DNA of 61,460 nt from Candidatus Bathyarchaeota archaeon (GTDB lineage: Archaea > Thermoproteota > Bathyarchaeia > TCS64), in NCBI GenBank assembly GCA_018652685.1, contig JABIBQ010000074.1, positions 1 through 61,460 of the forward strand. Reading direction: 5' to 3'. Positions 26,459 to 35,398 of this stretch are shown here, piece after piece (position 1 is the first letter of the stretch; each line of letters opens with the position of its first letter). Under the pieces are notes generated by a model. The model did not search any database and had not been told where the DNA came from. It saw nothing but the letters and a program-made list of their open reading frames with translations. A program made the translations under genes and the position numbers.

Positions 26459-26505
26459 TATATTTCCATGGAATTGCTTAATCGGTCAAAGGGCATGGGT
26501 TAGTT

Positions 26506-27564
26506 ATGAAGCGGCAAAGAATCAGAGATATGGGGTATATACCCGGCGATATGGAAACGGGGAAACATAACGCGATCACTGATGTGGAGGGGGTCGGCGT
26601 GGGTCATGTAACCGTTATCGAGGGCAATGATATCAGAACGGGCGTCACAGCAATCACTCCTCACAGCGGTAACCTGTACGAGGATCCCGTCCCGGCGGCA
26701 GTGGACATTCTCAACGGGTTCGGTAAGACCGTGGGTCTTAGCCAGGTATTATTCGAGGGCAGGATAGAGTCGCCTATCATGCTCACTGAGACCCTGAACA
26801 CATATAGGGTCGCAGATGTCGTGATAGACTATTACGTCGATATTATGGGCTACAAGCCAAGGAGCCTCAACGCGTTGGTGGGGGAGACCAATGGGGGATA
26901 CCTCACTGACAACTTCGCAAGATCGATATCAAGGGAGCACGTCTACGAGGCCATTGAGAGGGCAAGGAAAGGAAGTGGAAGACCAGGGGAGGGCTCGGTT
27001 GGGGCGGGAACCCCTATGTCAGGCTACGGCTTCAAGGGCGGGATAGGGACATCAAGCAGGAAGGTTGGGGCAGCCACAGTTGGGGTGCTGGTTCAGCTCA
27101 ACTGCGGTAGAAAGGAAGACCTGACCATCCTCGGGGCACCCATCGGCAAGAAAGTGGAGCTGCCATCCGAGCCTGAGAAAAGCCCGGGCAACAGCATCAT
27201 GATGATCGTCGCCACCGATATCGACATCGAGACCCGGCTGCTCTGGAAGCTAGCCAAGAGGACCACCCTTGGACTGGCAAGGACGGGCACTTACAGCAGC
27301 AACGGCAGCGGGGACTACGCCATCTCGTTCACCACCAAGGGAGTGAGCAGGGATGACTACCTTGAATCAATGGAGATGGGAGATCCCAGGGATGACGGCT
27401 TCCTGAGCCCCCTCTACAAGGGCGTCGTGGAGTCCACCGAGGAGGCCATCATCAACGCCCTGTTCATGGCCGAGACCATGACGGGGTACAGGGGCAACAC
27501 GAGATATGCCCTGCCCATCGATCAGACGTTAAGGGTCATGGACCGTTTCCACGGGGAAGAATAA
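26506..27564 (+). CDS. P1-family (DmpA-type) N-terminal nucleophile aminopeptidase
   Basis: 352 residues. DmpA-family proteins cleave themselves into alpha and beta chains, freeing the catalytic serine. The GSVGAGTPMSGYGFKGGIGTSSR-type region (two halves, about 163-185) and the predicted cleavage point Asn229-Ser230 (PGNSIMMIVATD) are present. Substrates in the family are N-terminal D- or L-amino acids of peptides and amides, or beta-peptides. TATA-like GCTTAATC lies about 29 bases upstream. It adds a fifth peptidase class to the island. Confidence 0.88.
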   Translation: MKRQRIRDMGYIPGDMETGKHNAITDVEGVGVGHVTVIEGNDIRTGVTAITPHSGNLYEDPVPAAVDILNGFGKTVGLSQVLFEGRIESPIMLTETLNTYRVADVVIDYYVDIMGYKPRSLNALVGETNGGYLTDNFARSISREHVYEAIERARKGSGRPGEGSVGAGTPMSGYGFKGGIGTSSRKVGAATVGVLVQLNCGRKEDLTILGAPIGKKVELPSEPEKSPGNSIMMIVATDIDIETRLLWKLAKRTTLGLARTGTYSSNGSGDYAISFTTKGVSRDDYLESMEMGDPRDDGFLSPLYKGVVESTEEAIINALFMAETMTGYRGNTRYALPIDQTLRVMDRFHGEE

Positions 27565-27609
27565 TCCCACCTTTCATAAGCGTCACCACCAGAAATCAAA
27601 GGGAACGGT

Positions 27610-30600
27610 TTGAAGATCAGGGTCAAGGGTGCGAGGGAGAACAACCTACGAGATGTTGATGCGGAGTTCGGGGACGGCCTCACAGTAGTTACGGGCGTCA
27701 GCGGCAGTGGAAAGACCAGTCTGATCTTTGAAACAATTTACCACGAGTCACGCAGGAGGTTCCAGGAGGTCTACGAGTTCGGCAGGGCCAGCCAGAGGTT
27801 CACTCCCGCAGACGTGGACGAGATAACTGGGCTTGGGCCAGCCGTGGCAGTTGGACAGAACCTTCTCAACAGGAACCCAAACAGCACCGTTGCCACAGCA
27901 TCTGGTCTCCATCCCTTCCTGAGGCTTCTCTACGCGAGGTTCGGCGTGAGAAAGTGCAGAGAGTGTGGCGAGTTGTTGAGCGTCCAGACTGTGGACGAGA
28001 TAGTGGACAGCATAGGGGAGGCCCAGAGGATATCAGTCCCGCTTCTTATCGACGCCATCGGCAGCCACAGGACCCTGCTCGAGATGCTCTCGGAGGAGTT
28101 CGGAGATGAAAACATCATCGTTGATGGAGAAAAATACGAGGGAAAAGGACTCGACGCCAGCCAAAACCACAGCATCGAGCTAGTCCTATCAGACCTGAAA
28201 TCCGGTACCGATCCACAGACCCTCCGTGAGCTCGTGGAGAGAGCCGGTGCGCTAGGTGCCACCACAATCATCACAGAGTCAGGGAGACAAAAAATATCAT
28301 ACTCGACTTCAACGGTCTGCTGGCGGTGCGGCACATGGTTCAGCGACCTCAAAACCACCCACTTCCACCAGCACTGCCCCAGCTGCAATGGCGAGGGCTG
28401 CCCTGAATGCGGGGATACCGGCCTCCCCCCGGAGGCGGCAAGCGTTATATGGGCAGGGTACGGTTTCAAGGAGCTTCAGGAACTTGGCGTAGATGACGCC
28501 CTTGAGGTGTTCAAGGATAACCAAATACAATCGAGGAGGCTCCAGTTAGAGTTCACGAAGCGCCTTGAGGCCTTGAAGAAGGTGGGACTCGGGTACATCC
28601 AGCTCAACAGGCCGAGCCCGACGTTATCAAGGGGGGAGTCCCAGCGGGTGAGGCTGGCGGTGGCCCTCACAAGTAGGCTTGAGGACGTCCTCCACGTACT
28701 AGATGAACCGACCATAGGGCAGCACCCTCACGACGTGGCGCGGCTGATCCCGGCGTTCAGGGAGCTCAAGGGTCCAGTCATCTTCGTCGAACATGACAGG
28801 GTAGCGGCAGCAATGGCGGATCACGCAGTTGATATCGGGCCCGGTGCTGGAGCTCATGGCGGGGAGATCGTGTTCACGGGATCCCCGAGTGACCTCTGGG
28901 GATCAGATACCGTGACAGGGAGGTACTTCAGCCTCAGGGAAAGGGCCAGGGAGGCCGAGAGGAGACCACAGGCAGACACATTCATCAAGATTTACGGTGC
29001 GACGAAACACAACCTGAAAGGAATAGATGTCAGGATTCCACACGGCAGACTCACAGCGGTGACGGGTGTATCGGGAAGTGGCAAGAGTACCCTGGTCGAG
29101 GACGTCTTGGTGGAAAGCCTGAAGGGCGAGCCCGAGGGATGCGAGGAGGTCACCAACCCGCTCAAGGCGGTCATGGTGGACCAGAGCCCCATCGGAAGGA
29201 ACCCCAGGAGCATCCCGGCCACGTACACAAAGCTCAGCGATATCATCAGGGACCATTACGCAGAAGAGACGGGGCTCAGCTCAAGCCATTTCAGCTTCAA
29301 CAGACCAGAGGGAGCATGCCCGACGTGCAACGGTATGGGTGCCCTTGAGATGAAGATGAGGTACCTGCCCAGCGCGTGGGTCAAGTGCCATGATTGCATC
29401 GGGCGCAGGTTCAAGGACGAGGTGCTTGAGGCGTTCATCACCTTCAACGGTGAGAGGCTCTCGGTAGCTGACTTCTATGACCTGAGCGTCGAGGAGGCGT
29501 ACGCGAGGATCGAGAACACAGAGATGGACCCCAAGCGCAAGGGGAAGGCCCTGGGCCTACTCAAGGCACTGCTTGATATCGGCCTTGGGTACCTAGGGCT
29601 AGGCCAGCCGAGCCCGACACTGTCAGGCGGGGAGTCCCAGAGGGTCAAGCTGGCAAAGCACCTCGGTAGAGGAAAGCTTAGCGACAAGCTAATAGTACTA
29701 GACGAGCCTTCAACGGGCCTTCACCCCCAGGACATCAACGGGCTCCTCATGAGCCTCAACAGCCTCGTTGACAGGGGCGCGACCGTCCTCATCGTGGAGC
29801 ACAACACGGACATCATAAGGGCATCCGACTGGGTCATCGACCTGGGTCCCGGTGCGGGGCCAAACGGGGGCGAGGTCATCTATATGGGGCAGTACGACGG
29901 TCTCCTTGAGTGTGGAGAATCACTGACGGGCAGGGCAATCATAGAGGAGGACCAGATCGAGCCAAATGACGGCTCCAGTAGAGTATCAGGTACATCAAAC
30001 GAGATTATAGTCAGGGGGGCACGAGCCCACAACCTGAGGAATATCGACGCACGATTCCCCAAGGGCAGGATAACAGTGGTGACCGGCGTGTCGGACACCC
30101 TTGTGGCAGAGGCCAGAAGGCGGTACCTTGAGACCCTGTCAATGTACGAGAGGCAAGGTACAAAGGAGGGACCGGAGGCACCGGTTGACGAGGTCTTTGG
30201 GCTAGGCGTAACAGTCACGATCACCCCCGAAAGGAGGCTGTATAGCAGGAGGTCAACGGTGGGCACCGTGACCGAGATCGAGTTCAACATGGCTGCCCTC
30301 TTCTCATCAATCGGGACAAGGAGCTGCTCAGAGTGTGGGCGGGAAATGATAAGGGGAACTGAGTGGACTTGCCCGAACTGTGATGTAACAGCACCGATCG
30401 CGTCTCCAAGGAGGTTCAACCCCATGACCTACGCTGCCGCGTGCACCACATGCAACGGAGTCGGCTCGCTTCAGAAGCCCAACCCGAGTAAGTTCATCAT
30501 CGAGCCGAGGCTCCCCCTTTGCAAGGGCGCGATGTACAGCCCCGGCTTCTTCCCGCAGGGATACCTGTGCAAGCCAGGGAACGGGGGCTACGATGTGGTT

Positions 30601-32394
30601 CAGGCTTTCTCGGCGAGGCATGGCTTCGACCCATCAGAGACGCCCTGGGAAGAGGTGCCAGCTGAGATACGTAAGATGTTTTACACCGGTGATCCCGAGC
30701 CCCTTGAGGTGCTGTTCACCAACCCCAAGGGCAAGACCCACACGCGCACCGTCAACTTCCCCGGTATCTATGGCTGGATACGGGACTGGGACGTGGGCGG
30801 CACCTACACAGACACGGAGGTCTGTCCCAGATGCAACGGGGCCAGGCTCAGGCCGGAGTACCTGGCAGTCAAGCTCTCGGGGCATAGCATACACGAGATG
30901 GGGACGATGTCACTCAAAGAGCTGGCACAGGTTACCGACTCAATCAACGCACCTGAGGGGCACCCAGCAAACATCAACCTGGGCACCGTGAAGAAGCGCA
31001 TTAGGTTCCTCATGCAAGTGGGGCTGGGCTATATCAACCTCAACAGGGTATCTGCCACCCTTAGTGCCGGAGAAGCCCAGAGGATCAAGCTGGCAGGACT
31101 GCTGGGCAGCGGGCTCACAAACCTCACCGTCCTGCTTGACGAGCCAACTAGGAGCTTGCACCCAAGGGAGGTCAATGCTCTGTACGGGGCACTCACCGAA
31201 CTCAGGGACGAGGGCAACACAGTGATCCTCGTGGAGCACGACATGGAGGTCATTGAGAAGGCCGACCACATCATCGACATGGGGCCTGGGGCTGGAGTGA
31301 ACGGGGGCATAATCACCGCTCAGGGGCCGCCCAGTTCGATCATTGAATCGGACTCGATAACTGGCAAGTGGCTTAGAGGGAGGGCGAATGAGGCAAGGGA
31401 GCCACGGAACCCGTCAGGATGGATGACAATCAATGGGGCGGTCGAGAACAACCTCAGGGGCGACCCTGTGAGGATACCACGGGGCGTTCTGACTGGTGTT
31501 TGCGGTGTCTCGGGTAGCGGAAAGAGCACACTCATCATCGATACCCTGGGAAGGACACTGAACCCTGTCAAGCAGACCACCAGCGTTGCAAGGGAGCCTC
31601 TGGACCCTGGCGCACACGACTCGATTGAGAATACCCCGAAGAGCACACTCATCATCGACCAGACAAAGAGGGGAATCCAGAGCCCGTCCAAGTTCCTGGG
31701 GTTGGACAGGCAGCTGGCCAAAGTCTACGCTGAGTCAGCGGAGGCGAGGGCGAAGGGACTGGACGTGAAGGTATTGACTCGACGGTGCACGGTATGCAAG
31801 GGCAGGGGCTCGATACGTACAGAGATGGAGTTCCTGCCTGACATCAACGCTGAATGTGAGACATGCAGGGGCACGGGGTTCGGGCAAGAGGCGTGGGCGG
31901 TCAAGCTCAATGGTTTCAGCCTCCCCGAGCTCAACAGCCTGACACTGGAGGAGGTGTACAACCTGTTCAAGAGTCATGAGAAGGTGACGACGCCGTTGAA
32001 AGCTGTGTTAGACGTTGGACTGGGGTACCTCGTCCTACACCAGCCAGGCTTCAGTCTCTCGGGAGGCGAGGCCCAGAGGCTCAAGATAGCCAAGGAACTG
32101 TCAAGGAAAAGGAAAGGCGAGACCCTATACATCCTAGATGAGCCCACCCTGGGCCAGCACATGGAGGACGTTGAACGCCTCAAGGGAGTTCTCCACAGGC
32201 TCGTTGACGGGGGAAACACCGTCATCGTTGTTGAGCATCACCCCGGAGTACTGGTATCATGTGACTGGGTGATTGAACTGGGACCTGAAGGTGGCCCTGA
32301 GGGGGGAAAGGTGATAGCAGAGGGGCCACCAGGAGAGATCAGGGACACTCCCACGACTCCCTACATAGCAAAGGAGATGGTGGGAAAGAGATGA
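27610..32394 (+). CDS. Double-length UvrA-like ABC ATPase (four nucleotide-binding domains, third Walker A degenerate)
   Basis: 1594 residues, two UvrA-like halves in one frame. ATP-site motifs: NBD1 Walker A GVSGSGKTS (about 29-37), signature LSRGE (339), DEP (about 364); NBD2 GVSGSGKST (about 486), LSGGE (671), DEP (698); NBD3 GVSDTL (826-831) with the GxGKS core missing, LSAGE (1151), DEP (about 1177); NBD4 GVSGSGKST (about 1299), LSGGE (1483), DEP (1510). Cysteine pairs resembling UvrA zinc modules occur in each half. Each half is about 800 residues versus about 940 for normal UvrA, and Walker A to signature in NBD1 is about 150 residues shorter, suggesting loss of the UvrB-binding insert as in UvrA2/DrrC proteins. 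The start is TTG. The stop overlaps the next gene (ATGA). No uvrB or uvrC is nearby. Confidence 0.9.
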   Translation: MKIRVKGARENNLRDVDAEFGDGLTVVTGVSGSGKTSLIFETIYHESRRRFQEVYEFGRASQRFTPADVDEITGLGPAVAVGQNLLNRNPNSTVATASGLHPFLRLLYARFGVRKCRECGELLSVQTVDEIVDSIGEAQRISVPLLIDAIGSHRTLLEMLSEEFGDENIIVDGEKYEGKGLDASQNHSIELVLSDLKSGTDPQTLRELVERAGALGATTIITESGRQKISYSTSTVCWRCGTWFSDLKTTHFHQHCPSCNGEGCPECGDTGLPPEAASVIWAGYGFKELQELGVDDALEVFKDNQIQSRRLQLEFTKRLEALKKVGLGYIQLNRPSPTLSRGESQRVRLAVALTSRLEDVLHVLDEPTIGQHPHDVARLIPAFRELKGPVIFVEHDRVAAAMADHAVDIGPGAGAHGGEIVFTGSPSDLWGSDTVTGRYFSLRERAREAERRPQADTFIKIYGATKHNLKGIDVRIPHGRLTAVTGVSGSGKSTLVEDVLVESLKGEPEGCEEVTNPLKAVMVDQSPIGRNPRSIPATYTKLSDIIRDHYAEETGLSSSHFSFNRPEGACPTCNGMGALEMKMRYLPSAWVKCHDCIGRRFKDEVLEAFITFNGERLSVADFYDLSVEEAYARIENTEMDPKRKGKALGLLKALLDIGLGYLGLGQPSPTLSGGESQRVKLAKHLGRGKLSDKLIVLDEPSTGLHPQDINGLLMSLNSLVDRGATVLIVEHNTDIIRASDWVIDLGPGAGPNGGEVIYMGQYDGLLECGESLTGRAIIEEDQIEPNDGSSRVSGTSNEIIVRGARAHNLRNIDARFPKGRITVVTGVSDTLVAEARRRYLETLSMYERQGTKEGPEAPVDEVFGLGVTVTITPERRLYSRRSTVGTVTEIEFNMAALFSSIGTRSCSECGREMIRGTEWTCPNCDVTAPIASPRRFNPMTYAAACTTCNGVGSLQKPNPSKFIIEPRLPLCKGAMYSPGFFPQGYLCKPGNGGYDVVQAFSARHGFDPSETPWEEVPAEIRKMFYTGDPEPLEVLFTNPKGKTHTRTVNFPGIYGWIRDWDVGGTYTDTEVCPRCNGARLRPEYLAVKLSGHSIHEMGTMSLKELAQVTDSINAPEGHPANINLGTVKKRIRFLMQVGLGYINLNRVSATLSAGEAQRIKLAGLLGSGLTNLTVLLDEPTRSLHPREVNALYGALTELRDEGNTVILVEHDMEVIEKADHIIDMGPGAGVNGGIITAQGPPSSIIESDSITGKWLRGRANEAREPRNPSGWMTINGAVENNLRGDPVRIPRGVLTGVCGVSGSGKSTLIIDTLGRTLNPVKQTTSVAREPLDPGAHDSIENTPKSTLIIDQTKRGIQSPSKFLGLDRQLAKVYAESAEARAKGLDVKVLTRRCTVCKGRGSIRTEMEFLPDINAECETCRGTGFGQEAWAVKLNGFSLPELNSLTLEEVYNLFKSHEKVTTPLKAVLDVGLGYLVLHQPGFSLSGGEAQRLKIAKELSRKRKGETLYILDEPTLGQHMEDVERLKGVLHRLVDGGNTVIVVEHHPGVLVSCDWVIELGPEGGPEGGKVIAEGPPGEIRDTPTTPYIAKEMVGKR

Positions 32395-33404
32395 TACCGC
32401 TACTGCTCACGGACAGGTCCATCAGTCTCAGGTACCTGGTCCACAAGCATCTTCTTGATTCAGACGAGGCTGGGGAGCTGAAAGAACAGAGATTGAACGA
32501 CCCCATCGTCAAGAAACTCATTAAGCTCCAGAGACCCGACGGCTCATGGGACGCAACGGGTATCACAGGGAACGCGCCCCAGGGGAAAGTCCAGACAACA
32601 TCGCAGGCACTGACTAGGCTGGGCTATCTTGAACTGGACCCGGAGCACAAGTCCATCAAGAAGGGAGTAGAGTACCTGTTCAGCTCTCAGGAGAGGGACG
32701 GCTCGTGGCCCCTCGGAAACTACAGGACTGACGCCGATGGCCAGGACAACTATGATGTCATGAGCTTGCAGACGAGCCTGCCGTTGAGGGGAATCGCGTC
32801 AACGGGCCACGAGGAGGACCCAAGGGCCGAGACGGCTTATGACTGGCTCATCGACCAGAGGCTTGACGACGGCTCCTGGCCTACGGGAAAAGCAAGCGGT
32901 GTCAACGGATACGTCGCGGGGTACAGGCGGATGCCCCACAGCAGATGGGGTTGCAGAAGCAACACCACGGCGGCGCTGACATGCCTCAGCATGCACCCGG
33001 AGAGGGCGAGGAGTTACGAGGTGAGGAGAGCGTTTGACCTGCTCCTCGGGAGAGAGACAAGAGAAAGGCACCACATTGGTTTCGATATGGCAAGGACAGT
33101 TGGTGCAGAGGAGTCAACGGGGTTCATCACGTACCATGCACGTTTCGATCTAGCCCACATGTTGAAGCTATGCTCCAGGATAGGAGCAAGCGTAGACGAC
33201 CCCAGGGTCCGGGAAATGGTTGATTTCGTGGTGGAAGCACGAAACCAGTACGGCTTATGGGAATACACGAAGCCGCAGGTGTCAAGATGGGTCACCTATG
33301 ACTTGCTGAGGTCCTTGGGAGAGGTGGGCGTAGATGATGACTGGGTTGGTATGGAGCCACGGACGCCCTTCCAGCCATACCCCAAAAGGCGCAAGCGTTT
33401 CTAG
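32391..33404 (+). CDS. Alpha/alpha-toroid protein (terpenoid-cyclase/prenyltransferase fold)
   Basis: 337 residues with repeated QW-type motifs: QRPDGSW (47-53), SQERDGSW (99-106), QRLDDGSW (156-163) and a weaker NQYGLW near 287. These mark the alpha/alpha barrel of squalene cyclases, prenyltransferase beta subunits and complement-like proteins. The cyclase DxDD motif was not seen, so terpene cyclisation is unlikely. No membrane segment is present. The ATG overlaps the stop of the tandem UvrA-like gene, indicating coupled translation and perhaps a shared complex. Function is unknown. Confidence 0.78.
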   Translation: MIPLLLTDRSISLRYLVHKHLLDSDEAGELKEQRLNDPIVKKLIKLQRPDGSWDATGITGNAPQGKVQTTSQALTRLGYLELDPEHKSIKKGVEYLFSSQERDGSWPLGNYRTDADGQDNYDVMSLQTSLPLRGIASTGHEEDPRAETAYDWLIDQRLDDGSWPTGKASGVNGYVAGYRRMPHSRWGCRSNTTAALTCLSMHPERARSYEVRRAFDLLLGRETRERHHIGFDMARTVGAEESTGFITYHARFDLAHMLKLCSRIGASVDDPRVREMVDFVVEARNQYGLWEYTKPQVSRWVTYDLLRSLGEVGVDDDWVGMEPRTPFQPYPKRRKRF

Positions 33405-33448
33405 CGTCCATTTTTTAACCTTCAAACACAAATTATCCCTCGATTATT

Positions 33449-35398
33449 ATGGCTGACAAGCGTAGCGTGGAGATCAGGGACCTAGGCGAGATCACGACGG
33501 TGAGCGCCCCCAAGATAAGCCCTGACGGTAAGAGGGTCATCTTCGTCCACACAGTGATGGATTTCGAGGAGGACACGTACCACAACCACCTGTGGATGGC
33601 CGACCTTGAGGTAAAAAAGAATTTCCAGTTTACGGGTGGAAGGGGCAAGGACAAGGGCCCCAGCTGGAGCCCAGACGGCAAGCAGATCATGTTCACATCA
33701 ACGCCGCCCGCTAAGGACGATGAGAAGAAGACCCAGATATACGTCATGGACGTGGACGGTGGCGAGGCTCGCCAGGTAACCGATGTCGAGGAGGGCGTTG
33801 AGTCACCACAGTGGAGCCCAAACGGCAAGAACATACTCTTCGTAAGCGGCGTCAAGAGGGTTGACCGGGGCGACAGCGATGTCAAGGTCATCGATAGGAT
33901 CGTGTACAAGTTCCAGGGCAAGGGCTTCTTCGAGAACATCAGGAAGCACCTGTTCACGGTCAAAGCGTCTGGAGGGAAGGTCAAACAGGTCACCGAGGGA
34001 GAGTTCGATGTTACTGACCCCAAGTGGAGCGGCGACGGCAAGACCATCATATTCTACGGAAACCTCGATGATAATGCGGACCTGGTGAGGAGATGGTACC
34101 TCTACAAGGTGGACAAAAAAGGAGGGGCCCCGAAGAGGATCACCGACACGCTGATGAGCATCGGTGGAATCGCATCGAAGAAGAATATGATAGCGTACAC
34201 CGGTCACGACTACCATAATGGATCAGGCACTGTCAGTGATGTGTGGATCTTGGAGGACGGCAAGTCGAAGAACCTCACCACTGATTTTGACCAAGACCTG
34301 GGAGCGAGACTCAGTTGCGATATCAGGGTGGGTAGCCCCAACGTGAATCCCACGTGGCACAATAACCATCTTTACTTCACATCCTGCTACGAGGGCGTCT
34401 CAAGCCTATACAGGGTATCCATGAAAGGGGAACAAGTCGAGAAAGTCATCGGAGAGGTTGACCACAGCGTCGAGTCTTTCAGCATCAGCGGGGACGGTAA
34501 GATCGCATACACGGTGCTCAGGACAGATGAGCCCATCGAGCTCTGGCTCTGGAACGGGACGAAATCCAAACAGATCACCAGCCTGAACAAGGGTTACATG
34601 AAAAAAGTCCAAGTACAGGGTCACGAGCACTTTTCGTTCACCAGTAACGCAGGTCACAGCATTGAAGGCTGGCTGTGCAAACCGCCTGGCTTCGATGCAT
34701 CCAAGAAATACCCGTTGATCCTGCACATCCACGGCGGGCCGAGGGGTGCCTACGGCAACAGCATGAACCACGAGTTCCAGGTACTTGCAGCCCAGGGATG
34801 GGCGGTGATGTACATCAACCCGTGGGGAAGCGGCGGCTACAACGAGGCTTTCCAGGCAGGACTTCCGGGTAACTACCACGAGCAGGACTACGACGACCTC
34901 ATGAAGGCAGTTGATGTAGTCATCGAGGCGAACCCATGGGTGGACGCTGACAAGCTAGGAGTCACCGGTGGGAGCTACGGCGGCGTCATGACCAACTGGA
35001 TAATCACCCAGACGAACAGGTTCGCGGCAGCTGTCACATTCAGAAGCATAAGCAACTGGATGAGCTTCTACGGTGTCAGCGACATCGGGTGGACGTTCGG
35101 AAAGACCGAGATGGGTGGTGACTGGTGGGACATGCTTGACACGTTCATGGAGAAGAGCCCTATCACCCACATCAAGAACGTGACGACGCCCACCATGATA
35201 GTCCACAGCGAGGAGGACTACCGCTGCCCAATGGAGCAGGGCGAACAGCTTTTCACCGCACTGAAGGTGCTGGGCGTGGAGACCGAGTTCATCAGGTTCC
35301 CAGGTGAGAGCCACGAGCTCAGCAGGTCGGGTAAGCCAAAACACAGGGCTGAACGACTGGAGCACATGGTTCGCTGGTTCAAAAAGTACCTTGACTAG
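33449..35398 (+). CDS. S9-family serine peptidase (third copy)
   Basis: 649 residues with an N-terminal SPDG-repeat propeller and a C-terminal hydrolase. The catalytic Ser509 is in GGSYGG, the Asp in HSEEDYRCP and the His in ESHELSRSG. It has the same architecture as the genes at 2-979 and 4199-6145 but is more divergent (PWGSGGYNEAF rather than PRGSAGYEEPY). There is no signal peptide. TTTTTTAACC about 33 bases before the ATG is the likely TATA. Its stop shares a CTAG tetranucleotide with the convergent antiporter gene. Confidence 0.94.
   Translation: MADKRSVEIRDLGEITTVSAPKISPDGKRVIFVHTVMDFEEDTYHNHLWMADLEVKKNFQFTGGRGKDKGPSWSPDGKQIMFTSTPPAKDDEKKTQIYVMDVDGGEARQVTDVEEGVESPQWSPNGKNILFVSGVKRVDRGDSDVKVIDRIVYKFQGKGFFENIRKHLFTVKASGGKVKQVTEGEFDVTDPKWSGDGKTIIFYGNLDDNADLVRRWYLYKVDKKGGAPKRITDTLMSIGGIASKKNMIAYTGHDYHNGSGTVSDVWILEDGKSKNLTTDFDQDLGARLSCDIRVGSPNVNPTWHNNHLYFTSCYEGVSSLYRVSMKGEQVEKVIGEVDHSVESFSISGDGKIAYTVLRTDEPIELWLWNGTKSKQITSLNKGYMKKVQVQGHEHFSFTSNAGHSIEGWLCKPPGFDASKKYPLILHIHGGPRGAYGNSMNHEFQVLAAQGWAVMYINPWGSGGYNEAFQAGLPGNYHEQDYDDLMKAVDVVIEANPWVDADKLGVTGGSYGGVMTNWIITQTNRFAAAVTFRSISNWMSFYGVSDIGWTFGKTEMGGDWWDMLDTFMEKSPITHIKNVTTPTMIVHSEEDYRCPMEQGEQLFTALKVLGVETEFIRFPGESHELSRSGKPKHRAERLEHMVRWFKKYLD

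Noticed and set aside
32391-33404. Squalene-hopene cyclase
   Set aside because: QW motifs are present, but the catalytic DxDD was not found and the protein is about half the usual cyclase length.
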